Assembly: GCF_040645195.1 (NCBI RefSeq)
Contig: NZ_JBEYXW010000032.1
Location: 3,837 to 67,836, forward strand
DNA: 64,000 bases
DNA from: Prauserella_A sp040645195
Lineage (GTDB): Bacteria; Actinomycetota; Actinomycetes; Mycobacteriales; Pseudonocardiaceae
Reading direction: 5' to 3'
Shown: positions 7,279 through 15,427 of the stretch, piece after piece
Position numbering within the stretch: the stretch's first letter is position 1
How the letters are laid out: every line of letters starts with the position of its first letter
Notes under the pieces: model-generated
What the model was told of the DNA's origin: nothing
Seen by the model: only the letters and a program-made list of their open reading frames with translations
The model's database searches: none
Made by a program: the position numbers and the translations under genes

Positions 7279-8495
7279 GAGAACGCCTCCACCGACCGGC
7301 TCGTCTCGCGTCCGATCAACAGTCGTTGCACCTCGTTGGTGCCGTCGTAGATCTGGGTGACCTTCGCGTCGCGCAGGCACCGCTCGACACCGACCGACTC
7401 AAGATCGCCGAGCGGTCCGAGGAGCCGCGTGCACTCGACGGCGGTCTCCCAGCCGAGATCGGTGCAGGACTGCTTCATCATCCCAATCTGGCCGGGCGCG
7501 ACCTCGGAGTCCTCGTCGGCGCGACGGGCCACTGCGAGTAGCAGCAGCCGGCCCTGCAGGATGCGCCCGCGCAGCGTGGCGAGGGCGAACGTCTGCTCGT
7601 CGGGCAGGCGCGCGCCGTGCCGCCGAGTCAGCGCGTACAGGGTGCGGGCGTACGCGGCGCGCGCCAGCCCGACGCCCTGCGCGGCGGCGCTGATCCTCGA
7701 CTTCACCACCGAGCGCATGACGACCGACCATCCCTCGCCCGCACCGCCGAGGAGGTTGCCGGCCGGGACGGCGACGTCGTCGAAGAACAGCTCCGCAGTC
7801 GAGGACCCGTGCATCCCCATCTTGTCGAACGGCGTTCCGCGCCGGACACCGTCCCAGTCCCCCTCGACCACGAAGGCCGAGATCCCCTTCCGGCCCCGGG
7901 ACCTGTCGGTGACAGCGAAGCACACGATCACGTCGGCCCGGTCGCCAGTGGTGATGAAGGTCTTGCTGCCGCTGAGCCGGAAGCCGCCGGCTGACTCCGT
8001 CGCGACCGTCCGCATGCTCGCCACGTCGCTGCCGGCGTTGGGCTCGGTGATCCCGAGCGACCCCCATCGTGATCCGTCCAGCAGGCCGGGCACGTACCTC
8101 CGCGCGAGCGCGTCGCCGCCCGCCAGCATGATCGGGAACGCCGTATGCATCTGAGTCATGAACACCAGGCTGGTCGCGGCGCACCCGGCCGTGATCTCCT
8201 CCATGGCCACGGCGTAGGCCACGTTGGTGTCCCCCGTGCCGCCGAGCGCGGGCGGAAAGACCAGGCCCATCAGCTGCGCGTCGGCCAGCGCCCGCACGCT
8301 CTCGGCCACGAACCCGTGCGTGCGGTCAGCGTGCTCGGCGCGCGGAGCCACGGACTCGGCGACCACCGCGCGGGCCGTCGCGCGCACCTCACGCTCGCGG
8401 TCGGTCAGCAGCGCGTCGGCGGCCGGCTCGTCGAGCACGTCGTGCACCGAGAGATAGGTCTTCGGTGCGGCCTCGAGCGGGTCAATACTGATCAC
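7275..8495 (-). CDS. Acyl-CoA dehydrogenase with Asp at the usual Glu position
   Basis: A 406-residue FAD-dependent acyl-CoA dehydrogenase of normal length. The flavin/substrate motif GITEPNAGSDVASM lies near 150 and SGSKTFITTG near 175; the C-terminal end contains RDAKVTQIYDGTNEVQRLLI near 375-395. The loop usually reads Y-E-G-T-N-E and here reads Y-D-G-T-N-E, so Asp replaces the canonical catalytic Glu. In the operon it could introduce the 1,2 double bond into a cycloalkanecarboxyl-CoA (AliB-like role), feeding the crotonase upstream and the SDR downstream. It starts with GTG overlapping the crotonase stop (GTGA). Enzyme class is secure; substrate is inferred. Confidence 0.88.
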   Translation of the reverse strand: MISIDPLEAAPKTYLSVHDVLDEPAADALLTDREREVRATARAVVAESVAPRAEHADRTHGFVAESVRALADAQLMGLVFPPALGGTGDTNVAYAVAMEEITAGCAATSLVFMTQMHTAFPIMLAGGDALARRYVPGLLDGSRWGSLGITEPNAGSDVASMRTVATESAGGFRLSGSKTFITTGDRADVIVCFAVTDRSRGRKGISAFVVEGDWDGVRRGTPFDKMGMHGSSTAELFFDDVAVPAGNLLGGAGEGWSVVMRSVVKSRISAAAQGVGLARAAYARTLYALTRRHGARLPDEQTFALATLRGRILQGRLLLLAVARRADEDSEVAPGQIGMMKQSCTDLGWETAVECTRLLGPLGDLESVGVERCLRDAKVTQIYDGTNEVQRLLIGRETSRSVEAFS

Positions 8496-9307
8496 GCATC
8501 CTCCTGTGATCGGGCACGGCGCGGTGGGAAGTCCGGGCGCCTCTTCTCGAGGAAGGCCCGGACCCCTTCGGTGGACTCGGCCCCGGCCACCGCCATCGCA
8601 GCGAGTCCGGACTCGACCGCCAGCCCGGATTCGACACCGACGTCGCGGGCGTGCCCGAGAGCGCTCAGGACGGCACGGACCGCCTCCGGTCCCTGCGCGG
8701 CGATCCGGTCGCCGAGATCCACAGCGGCAGTGACGACATCGTCGGGCGGAACGGGCGGCAGCGGTGTCAGCCCCAGCTCGTAGGCCCGGGTCGCGTCCAT
8801 CCGAGCTCCGGTGAGCATGAGGTGCGCGGCCGCTGCTGTGCCGATGCGCCGGGGAAGGCGTTGGGTCCCGCCGTAGCCCGGAATCAGGCCGAGCGAGGTC
8901 TCGGGCAGGCCGAACGACGCCCGTTCGGAGGTGACCGCGAACGTCGACGCGAGCACCAGCTCGAACCCGCCGCCAAGCGCCAGGCCGTTGACCGCGGCGA
9001 TGACGGGGACCTCACTCGTCTCAACGGCGCGGAACGCCAGCTGTCCGCGGCGCATCGTCTCGCGGGCCCCGTCGATGTCCAGTCCGGCCAACTCGGACAG
9101 GTCCGCTCCAGCACAGAACGCCTTCGTGCCCGCACCTGTCACCACCACGGCCGCGATCGCGGGATCACCGGCCGCCGACCCAATCGCGTCGACCAGTCCG
9201 CTAATGACCGCGCCGTTGAGCGCGTTGTGCGCCCGTAGCCGATCGATCGTTACCACCAGGACGGAACCGCGCCGCTCCGTCCTCACCTCGCTGTCTACTG
9301 GCGTCAC
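8492..9307 (-). CDS. Enoyl-CoA hydratase (crotonase), first gene of the operon
   Basis: A 271-residue crotonase. It has the oxyanion-hole motif AFCAGADLSEL near 65, NGLALGGGFELVLA near 100 and the catalytic region FGLPETSLGLIPGYGGTQRL near 125-145 with the first catalytic Glu present. It hydrates trans-2-enoyl-CoA esters. In context it may hydrate a cycloalkene-carboxyl-CoA (BadK-like role). GTG 9307 is preferred over a longer frame because the upstream stretch holds the operator and the -10 box. The predicted transcription start falls on or next to the GTG, so the message is probably leaderless. Confidence 0.85.
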   Translation of the reverse strand: MTPVDSEVRTERRGSVLVVTIDRLRAHNALNGAVISGLVDAIGSAAGDPAIAAVVVTGAGTKAFCAGADLSELAGLDIDGARETMRRGQLAFRAVETSEVPVIAAVNGLALGGGFELVLASTFAVTSERASFGLPETSLGLIPGYGGTQRLPRRIGTAAAAHLMLTGARMDATRAYELGLTPLPPVPPDDVVTAAVDLGDRIAAQGPEAVRAVLSALGHARDVGVESGLAVESGLAAMAVAGAESTEGVRAFLEKRRPDFPPRRARSQEDA

Positions 9308-9313
9308 GGCGAC

Positions 9314-9342
9314 ATAATGTCGTACATTAAGCTTATCGTCAA
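9314..9342 (-). promoter_or_regulatory. Leaderless promoter with a perfect-arm GntR operator
   Basis: On the minus strand TTGACG (9342..9337), a 17-bp spacer and CATTAT (9319..9314) form a good promoter only 6 bp before the GTG at 9307. The operator TAATGT-CGT-ACATTA (9315-9329) has perfect 6-bp arms and covers the -10 box, as expected for repression. It lies about 60 bp before the divergent alcohol dehydrogenase gene and might control that too. Confidence 0.75.
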
Positions 9343-9390
9343 TGACTGGCCGACGGTGCCACCATCGCGGGCCAAGGAGGGACATCACCG

Positions 9391-10521
9391 ATGAGCCGAG
9401 CCCGTGCCGCAGTTCTACGGCGGACCACAGGCGGGCCGTTCGCGACCGAACGGCCCCTGTCCATCGAGACCTTGGAGCTGGACGCCCCGGGCGCCGGCGA
9501 GGTCGAGGTCCGCATGGAGGCGGCAGGCATCTGCCACTCGGACCTCTCCCGCGTCAACGGCACGCGTGCCGCGGTCCTGCCCATGGTGCTGGGACACGAG
9601 GGCAGCGGGACCGTCGTGCGGTGCGGACCCGACACGCACGGGATCCGGGTCGGGGACCGGGTCGTGACGACCTTCCTCCCCCGCTGCGGCACGTGCCTAC
9701 AATGCACCGGGCCGGGATGGTCGGTGTGCGGCAACGGCACCCGGGCCAACAAGCGAGGTGAGCTGCTCCGCGGCGGGCTGCGATTCCGCCGCGACGACGC
9801 GACACCGGTGCACCACAACGCCGGCGTGTCCGCATTCGCGACTCGCACCGTCGTCGACGCCTCCGCGCTGGTCGTCGTCCCGCGGTCAGTCCCGGCCGAC
9901 GTCGCCGCCGTCCTCGGATGCGCCGTACTCACCGGCGGCGGAGCCGTGTCGAACGCCGGGCGGCTACTGCCCGGCCAGACCGTAGCGATCGTCGGACTGG
10001 GAGGCGTCGGCTTCGCCGCCATGCTCGTCGCGGCCGGCCGCTCGCCCGCCGCGATCCTCGCCGTCGACATGCTGCAGGACAAGCTCGCAATGGCCCCCGG
10101 CTTCGGGGCGACCGCCGTCGCCACACCAGACGAGGCCACGATGGCCGGCACCCGGTACGACCTCGTCGTCGAGTGCGTTGGCAACCGCGCCGCCCTGGAG
10201 ACCGCCATCGCGCTCACCGGACCGGGCGGACGGACGGTAACCGTCGGCCTTCCCGCCGCCGGGGCCAACCTGTCGGTGTCCCCCCTGAGCCTGGTCACCG
10301 AAGGGCGCTCACTGATCGGCTCCTACGTCGGATCCGGGGTACCACGGGCCGACATCCAGGCCTACGCCCGGATGTTCCAGGCCGGTGACCTGCCGCTCGA
10401 CCGGCTCATCTCCGGCCACATCGGGCTGGACCAGATCAACGAGGGAATGGACGCTCTGCACCGCGGCGACGTCCTGCGCCAGATCATCACGCTCGACCAG
10501 GAACCAGACGCCACCGCATGA
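9391..10521 (+). CDS. Zinc-dependent alcohol dehydrogenase
   Basis: A 376-residue medium-chain dehydrogenase. Catalytic zinc ligands are Cys in AGICHSD (near 48) and His in LGHEGSG (near 69). The structural-zinc loop is CGTCLQCTGPGWSVC (about 97-111). The Rossmann motif GLGGVG is near 206. Such enzymes oxidise primary alcohols to aldehydes, and this long-loop type is common in actinomycetes as an NDMA/mycofactocin-linked or class-III-like enzyme. AAGGAGGG lies about ten bases before the ATG. It is divergent from the ring operon and may share its operator. An aldehyde dehydrogenase at 27.5 kb could take the product further; the natural alcohol is unknown. Confidence 0.85.
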   Translation: MSRARAAVLRRTTGGPFATERPLSIETLELDAPGAGEVEVRMEAAGICHSDLSRVNGTRAAVLPMVLGHEGSGTVVRCGPDTHGIRVGDRVVTTFLPRCGTCLQCTGPGWSVCGNGTRANKRGELLRGGLRFRRDDATPVHHNAGVSAFATRTVVDASALVVVPRSVPADVAAVLGCAVLTGGGAVSNAGRLLPGQTVAIVGLGGVGFAAMLVAAGRSPAAILAVDMLQDKLAMAPGFGATAVATPDEATMAGTRYDLVVECVGNRAALETAIALTGPGGRTVTVGLPAAGANLSVSPLSLVTEGRSLIGSYVGSGVPRADIQAYARMFQAGDLPLDRLISGHIGLDQINEGMDALHRGDVLRQIITLDQEPDATA

Positions 10522-10535
10522 AGGCCGCCGCACAT

Positions 10536-10620
10536 TAGACAGCCTCACTGTCGGTTTGGTCACGCAATCCTGCTACTTAATCGCTCATCGACACTGCTAA
10601 AATGACAGACAGGCTGTCTA
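10536..10620 (+). promoter_or_regulatory. Paired MarR-type operator sites
   Basis: The decamer TAGACAGCCT occurs at 10536-10545 and again inverted at 10611-10620. Each lies inside a palindrome: GACAG-CCTCA-CTGTC (10538-10552) and AGACAG-G-CTGTCT (10607-10619). The second is just after a TAAAAT -10-like box (10598-10603) and 20 bp before the MarR start, the arrangement expected for autoregulation. Confidence 0.55.
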
Positions 10621-10640
10621 TTCGAGTGAGGTGAGAGGCT

Positions 10641-11093
10641 GTGGATGCACGGGTCGACCAGTTACGGCGGGACCTGGGCTTGTTCGCTCGCAACATCCGG
10701 TCCCACCGGCGGAGTCGCGGCCTGACGGCGTCGCAACTGCAGGTGCTGGGACACCTGGACATCGACGGGGCGATGACTGCTCGGGATCTGTCCGACCGGG
10801 AGCGGGTCGCCCCGCAGTCGGTGGCCAAGACCATCAAGGCGCTCGAGGCGACCGGCATGGTCTCGCGCCGTCCGGATCCCGACGACGCCCGCGCGGTACT
10901 GATCGAGATCACCGATGACGGCCGCAGCACGCTCGTCAGCGACCGTGCGGCGCGGAACGAGTGGCTCGAGTCCGCGCTCGCCCACCACTGCACCGAGGCC
11001 GAACGGGAGCTGCTCTACATCGCGGGCCGGATTCTCCGGGAACTCTCCGACAGGGCGGCGGCACCGGACGACACCGAGAACGGTCTCACGTGA
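10641..11093 (+). CDS. MarR-family transcriptional regulator
   Basis: A 150-residue winged-helix repressor. The DNA-binding part includes LTASQLQVLGHLDIDG (near 28-43), the helix-turn-helix around LSDRERVAPQSVAKTIKAL (about 50-68) and the wing MVSRRPDPDDARAVLIEIT (about 73-91). MarR proteins bind palindromes as dimers and release on binding small phenolic or lipophilic ligands. GTG 10641 is preceded by GAGAGG. Its TGA overlaps the GTG of the downstream MFS gene (GTGA), so it probably controls that exporter and itself through the sites at 10536-10620. Confidence 0.9.
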   Translation: MDARVDQLRRDLGLFARNIRSHRRSRGLTASQLQVLGHLDIDGAMTARDLSDRERVAPQSVAKTIKALEATGMVSRRPDPDDARAVLIEITDDGRSTLVSDRAARNEWLESALAHHCTEAERELLYIAGRILRELSDRAAAPDDTENGLT

Positions 11094-12487
11094 CCGCCAC
11101 CGCGGAGCCGCTGCCGACCGAGCGCATGCGGTGGAGTACGGGCGGAGCCATCGTCTCCGGAAACGTCCTGCAACCGCTGAACTCCTCCATGATCGCACTG
11201 GCGGTCGTGAGCCTGACGGCCAACTTCGGTCCGTCGGACCTGATGCCGTGGGTACTGTCCGCGATGTACATCGCGACGGCGGTGGCGGCCCCGGTGTCCG
11301 GCCGGCTCGGGGCCCTGCTCGGTGCACGGCGGATCTACCTCGCCGGCCTGTGGCTGATCCTCGCCGGTTCGTTCATCGGGCTCGCCGCGCCTGACCTCGT
11401 GTGGGTGGTCTTGTCGCGCGTCGTCGTCGGCCTCGGCACGGCGGCCCAGTACCCAAACGCAGTGGCACTGATCCGGCGCTACGCCCGCCGGCACAACGTG
11501 CGCACCAGGGGGGTATTGAGCCTCCTCGCCATCGGCGGGCAGGTGACGGTCGCCTTCGGCCCGACGGTGGGCGGCCTCCTGGTGGGCCTGCTCGGCTGGC
11601 GGGCGGTGATGTGGGTCAACGTCCCGGTTGTCATCGCCTGCGCGGCGATGGTGTGGACGTGCGTGGACCGGGACGATCCCGTGACGGCCACCCGGCGGGA
11701 GCTACTCCCCGCCCTCGATCTGCCGGGAGTCGGGCTGTTCCTGGCGTGGGTCGTCTCCCTGATGGTCTTCCTGCTCTCGGTCGTGGAGCACCCCCGGTGG
11801 TGGCTGCTCGCGATCTTCGCGGTCGCGCTGGCGCTTTTCGTGGTCCGGGAACGGCACGCCCGGTCGCCGTTCCTGAACGTGTCGACACTCCTGCGCAACC
11901 GCGCGCTCTCCGGAACACTGGCCAGGACGGTGCTGACCTGGACGGCCTTCTACGCCGTCTACTTCGGCTTCCCGCAATGGCTGCAGTCCGCACGTGGCCT
12001 CACTCCCGCCGAGGCGGGAATGATGATGTTCCCTCTGGCCGCGGTCGGCGTCTTCTGCGTCCTGCTGGCAACCAGGACCTGCAGGGTGGCAGGCCCGCGC
12101 CGCTCGTTGCTGTGGGGCACATCGGCGTTGGCCGTCGGCGGCGGCATCATCGCGGTCGCGGCCGCGTCCGGGATCCCGGAGCTCATCCTGCTGGTGGCGG
12201 TCGTCGCCGGCATCCCGAACGGTTTCAACAACATCGGCAACCAGACGGTGGTCGATCTGGCCACGCCGGACGACGACATCGGAACAGCGATGGGCCTCTA
12301 CCGGACGACCCAGTACATCGGCGCGAACTTCGCGGCGGTCGCGTTGGAGATAGTCTCCGGCCCGACGATGACCGACGCAGGGTTCGGACGACTGGGATGG
12401 CTGATCGCCGGCCTCGGAGCCCTGCTGCTCGTGTCAACCCTCGCCGCCCGCAGCCTGTCCCCGACCCGATTATTGCCCGCGCGCTGA
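11090..12487 (+). CDS. MFS transporter, DHA2 (EmrB/QacA-like) type
   Basis: A 465-residue inner-membrane protein with about 12-14 hydrophobic segments along its whole length. It shows the family N-terminal pattern (NVLQPLNSSMIALAVVSL near 25) and the motif-C-like region in the fifth segment (GGQVTVAFGPTVGGLLVGLLGWR, about 143-165). Members are proton-driven exporters of lipophilic drugs and toxic acids. It is translationally coupled to the MarR gene, a classic efflux pair, and may protect the cell from the free acid or alcohol substrate. GTG 11090 is the start because the frame upstream is only the shadow of the MarR gene. The last helices end in LAARSLSP, so the protein is complete. Confidence 0.85.
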   Translation: MTATAEPLPTERMRWSTGGAIVSGNVLQPLNSSMIALAVVSLTANFGPSDLMPWVLSAMYIATAVAAPVSGRLGALLGARRIYLAGLWLILAGSFIGLAAPDLVWVVLSRVVVGLGTAAQYPNAVALIRRYARRHNVRTRGVLSLLAIGGQVTVAFGPTVGGLLVGLLGWRAVMWVNVPVVIACAAMVWTCVDRDDPVTATRRELLPALDLPGVGLFLAWVVSLMVFLLSVVEHPRWWLLAIFAVALALFVVRERHARSPFLNVSTLLRNRALSGTLARTVLTWTAFYAVYFGFPQWLQSARGLTPAEAGMMMFPLAAVGVFCVLLATRTCRVAGPRRSLLWGTSALAVGGGIIAVAAASGIPELILLVAVVAGIPNGFNNIGNQTVVDLATPDDDIGTAMGLYRTTQYIGANFAAVALEIVSGPTMTDAGFGRLGWLIAGLGALLLVSTLAARSLSPTRLLPAR

Positions 12488-12576
12488 AGTCCGTCCGAAG
12501 AGGAGGTTCGTCGGACGGGGGCCGGTGCGGCCACCGCCCGACGAACTCCTCCTGGACACGGATCGAACGGATCGTC

Positions 12577-13932
12577 TCAGGCTCGGCGGCCGGCGACGTC
12601 CAGATCGGAGTTGCGGGTCTCGGGCAACGAGAGAGCGCACATCGTGGCGGCGCCGCTCAGGGCCGCGACGAATATGCCGAGCCCGATCCCGCCGAAGTGC
12701 GAGACGATGACCGGCGAGAGCAGCGGTACCACGGTGCCGCCTACGATGGTCGGGATCCCGGCTGCGACACCCGACGCCGTGTACCGATACCGGGTCGCGA
12801 ACATCTCCATGACGAAGGCACCCAGCGGTCCGAACTGGAATCCGACGATGAGCGCCATCCCGAGCATGACGGTGACGAGTGCGCCAGTCGTTCCGGTGGC
12901 CAACAGCGGGAAGGTCACCAGCGCCCACACCACAGCGAACGCGTTGGCGGCCGCGATGAGCACCCGACGACCGACCCGGTCGGAGAGGGTGGCGCTGACG
13001 ATAGTGGCGGCGGCCATGACCAGTCCACCAGTGAGCCCCACGGTCAGGACGAAGATCCGGGTCTTCCCGAGTTCGTTCACGGCGTAGCCGGCCAGGTACA
13101 CCGTCCACAGGTAGTAGAAGACGTAGGTCGTCAACACCGAACCCGCCACCAGCAGGATCTCCCGTGTCTGCGCACGGAACGCCTCGACGAACGGCAGTCG
13201 TGCCCGGGCTTCGGTCACGCCGGCCTTCCGGAACACGGGCGTCTCGGCGATTGTCAGCCGGACGAACAGGCCGATGCCGACCAGCACCGCGCTCCCGAGG
13301 AACGGCAACCGCCAGCCCCAGCTCAGGAATGCCTCGGTCGACATGAACAGCGCCGTGCTCAGGAACGTGAGGTTGACGAGCACGATCGCAGCGTGGTTAC
13401 CGAGCTGGGGGAACATGGTCCAGAAGCCGCGCCGGGCAGGCGGGGCGTACTCCCCAGCGAACAGGGCTGCACCCGCCCATTCACCTCCCGCCGCGAAGCC
13501 CTGGACTACCCGCAGCAGGGTCACGATGACAGGAGCCGCCACTCCGATCTGGTCGGCCCCGGGCATGAGTCCGATCAGGACAGTTGCGGTCCCCATCATG
13601 AGGAGGGTGATCACCAGCATCCGCTTGCGACCGAGGCGGTCGCCGAAGTGTCCGAACACAATGCTGCCGATGGGACGTGCGAGGAAGGCCACGCCGAACG
13701 TCGCGACCGAAGCGAGGGTCCCGGCCGCGGTTCCCAGCCCCGGGAACAGCACGTGCGGGAACACCAGCGCGGCCGCGATGGCATAGATCTGGAAGTCATA
13801 AAACTCGACGAGCGTGCCGCTGAAACTGGCGAAGGCCACCCGCCGCCTCATCCGGCCCGACGGCTCGGGGTCAGGTCCTGCAGACGGGGCCGGCGCGACG
13901 TGTGCAGGCGCCGGACTGTTGTCTCTTGTCAT
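12577..13932 (-). CDS. MFS transporter, metabolite:H+ symporter (MHS) family
   Basis: A 451-residue inner-membrane importer with 12 predicted helices. Family signatures are the N-terminal SGTLVEFYDFQIYA (near 37-50), RPIGSIVFGHFGDRLGRKRML (about 86-106) and RVVQGFAAGGEWAGAALFAGEYAP (near 140-163). MHS carriers import organic acids such as shikimate, alpha-ketoglutarate or aromatic acids with protons. It is the last gene of the 20.2-12.6 kb operon (ATGA overlap with the preceding gene), so it is the likely uptake system for that pathway's substrate. It converges with the DHA2 exporter, about 90 bp apart. Confidence 0.9.
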   Translation of the reverse strand: MTRDNSPAPAHVAPAPSAGPDPEPSGRMRRRVAFASFSGTLVEFYDFQIYAIAAALVFPHVLFPGLGTAAGTLASVATFGVAFLARPIGSIVFGHFGDRLGRKRMLVITLLMMGTATVLIGLMPGADQIGVAAPVIVTLLRVVQGFAAGGEWAGAALFAGEYAPPARRGFWTMFPQLGNHAAIVLVNLTFLSTALFMSTEAFLSWGWRLPFLGSAVLVGIGLFVRLTIAETPVFRKAGVTEARARLPFVEAFRAQTREILLVAGSVLTTYVFYYLWTVYLAGYAVNELGKTRIFVLTVGLTGGLVMAAATIVSATLSDRVGRRVLIAAANAFAVVWALVTFPLLATGTTGALVTVMLGMALIVGFQFGPLGAFVMEMFATRYRYTASGVAAGIPTIVGGTVVPLLSPVIVSHFGGIGLGIFVAALSGAATMCALSLPETRNSDLDVAGRRA

Positions 13933-14948
13933 GCGAGCTCCTCGGGGTACGGCCGGTCCTTGGGTCCGGCGAGCTGTGGGGGTGGGACTCCCAGCAGGGC
14001 ACGGGGTTTGTCGACGAGCATCGTGCGCAGTGCGTCGTCCCCGAGACCGAACTGCCGCAGCTGCCCACAGAACAGGCGCAGCATCTCCACATGCGGTGGC
14101 ATCCAGTCCAGGTAGACGTCCGAGCTGAGGACAACGTTCTCGGCACCGACCGCGACGACCGCTTCGTGGATGCGGACCAGATCGACCGGCGACCGGGGCA
14201 GGAGGGTGTGGATCGCTGTCATCTCGATCGTCGCGCCCAGGTCCGCCATCTCCTTGATGACGTCCAGGTCTGCCTCGATGGAGGGGGAGAACGGGTGGCC
14301 GAACACGAGTCGATCGAACCCAATGGACGCGGACTCGCGGGCGAGGGCGAGGCTCTCGGCGACCGCCAGGTGGCCGGTGGACACCACGAGCCCGAGTTCG
14401 GCGGCGATCACGAGTATCTCCCGGGCTTCAGGCCGCAGAACCGCGTTGCCGTCGAGGACGGACACCGCGGAGTGCTCCAGGTCCGCCCGCAACCGAGGGT
14501 ACAGCGGATCGACGATCTCCCTGCGAACCAGGCCCGGGTGCCGCGAGTCGTTCACCGATCCCCAGGTCGGCAGGTAGACGACACGAGCCCCATGGCGAGC
14601 GGCCGCCTCGACCGTCGACGGCTGCAGCCCTCCGACCAGCGGGTTCAGCGTGATCGACGAGAACACCGTGAAGTCCGGATCGGCCAGCTGCTCGGTCAGG
14701 ATTCGAGCTCGATCCATCGTCGGCCAGAAGTGCGATTTCAGTACCAGCCCGCGCATGCCGCAGTCGCGAGCGATCCGGCAGAGCTCCCGGTCGTCGAGGC
14801 GAGCGCGCCACTGCGGATCGGCATCGGGGTAGCCGTGGACGTGCATGTCCACCGCCCCACGCAGGATCCGGTTGTCGCCGGCGGTCAGGATGTCGCGGTC
14901 CCCACGCGGGGTCGACTGGTCAGCAACCACGATGTCGCCGTCTCCCAA
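13929..14948 (-). CDS. DUF6282-like metal-dependent hydrolase
   Basis: A 339-residue protein with an amidohydrolase-like TIM barrel. VDMHVHGYPDADPQWRAR (about 33-50) gives the first two His ligands, VLKSHFWP is near 69, a His lies in VSTGHLAVAE near 195 and another in VFGHPFSP near 215. VVLSSDVYLDW near 272 ends in the usual catalytic Asp. I recall this pattern from the DUF6282 group, whose substrate is not known to me. In the operon it could hydrolyse a lactone, amide or ester form of the acid taken up by the adjacent MHS carrier. It is coupled to that transporter by ATGA and follows MaoC by 23 bp. Confidence 0.7.
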   Translation of the reverse strand: MGDGDIVVADQSTPRGDRDILTAGDNRILRGAVDMHVHGYPDADPQWRARLDDRELCRIARDCGMRGLVLKSHFWPTMDRARILTEQLADPDFTVFSSITLNPLVGGLQPSTVEAAARHGARVVYLPTWGSVNDSRHPGLVRREIVDPLYPRLRADLEHSAVSVLDGNAVLRPEAREILVIAAELGLVVSTGHLAVAESLALARESASIGFDRLVFGHPFSPSIEADLDVIKEMADLGATIEMTAIHTLLPRSPVDLVRIHEAVVAVGAENVVLSSDVYLDWMPPHVEMLRLFCGQLRQFGLGDDALRTMLVDKPRALLGVPPPQLAGPKDRPYPEELA

Positions 14949-14971
14949 GCATCTCGTGCGACGCCACCCGA

Positions 14972-15424
14972 TCAGGGGCGCCGCGTCACCATCAACGGGA
15001 GGGACCCTTGCTGGACGGTCGCGTCCCGCTGGTTCACCAGCGAGTACCGCCGGCCGATCACTCCACGGAGGCCGTCCCGCGTCGCGCGGGTCTCGGTGAT
15101 CTCAATCGTCGCGTGCACGGTGTCACCCGCGAAGATCGGCTGGATGAACCGCCACTCCTCGATCCCGAGCAGGGCCACGGTGCACGACTCCCACAGCCCG
15201 AGACGGTTCGACAGGCCCGTCATCACGCTGAGCCCGAGCAGACCGTGCGCGAGACGCTGCCCGAACGGGGTGTTCGAGGCGAACGCGGCGTCGGTGTGGA
15301 TCGGATTGAAATCTCCGGACAGGCCCGCGAACGTCGCGATCTCCGCCTCACCGATGGTGCGTGCGGGCGTCACGAACTGCTGACCGACCTCGAAGTCCTC
15401 GAAGTACAGGGACGGGCGCAGCAT
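14972..15424 (-). CDS. MaoC-like acyl dehydratase
   Basis: A 150-residue single hot-dog-fold protein. The (R)-specific enoyl-CoA hydratase motif is clear: the catalytic Asp and His in FAGLSGDFNPIHTD (about 32-45), followed by the lid region FGQRLAHGLLGLSVMTGL. It hydrates or dehydrates enoyl/3-hydroxyacyl-CoA. In steroid degradation a MaoC hydratase provides the 3-hydroxyacyl-CoA that an Ltp-DUF35 aldolase cleaves. The same three protein types occur here in one operon, so this hydratase probably makes the tertiary or branched hydroxyacyl-CoA for the neighbours. It follows the CoA-transferase by only 3 bp. Confidence 0.88.
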   Translation of the reverse strand: MLRPSLYFEDFEVGQQFVTPARTIGEAEIATFAGLSGDFNPIHTDAAFASNTPFGQRLAHGLLGLSVMTGLSNRLGLWESCTVALLGIEEWRFIQPIFAGDTVHATIEITETRATRDGLRGVIGRRYSLVNQRDATVQQGSLPLMVTRRP

Positions 15425-15427
15425 CGC

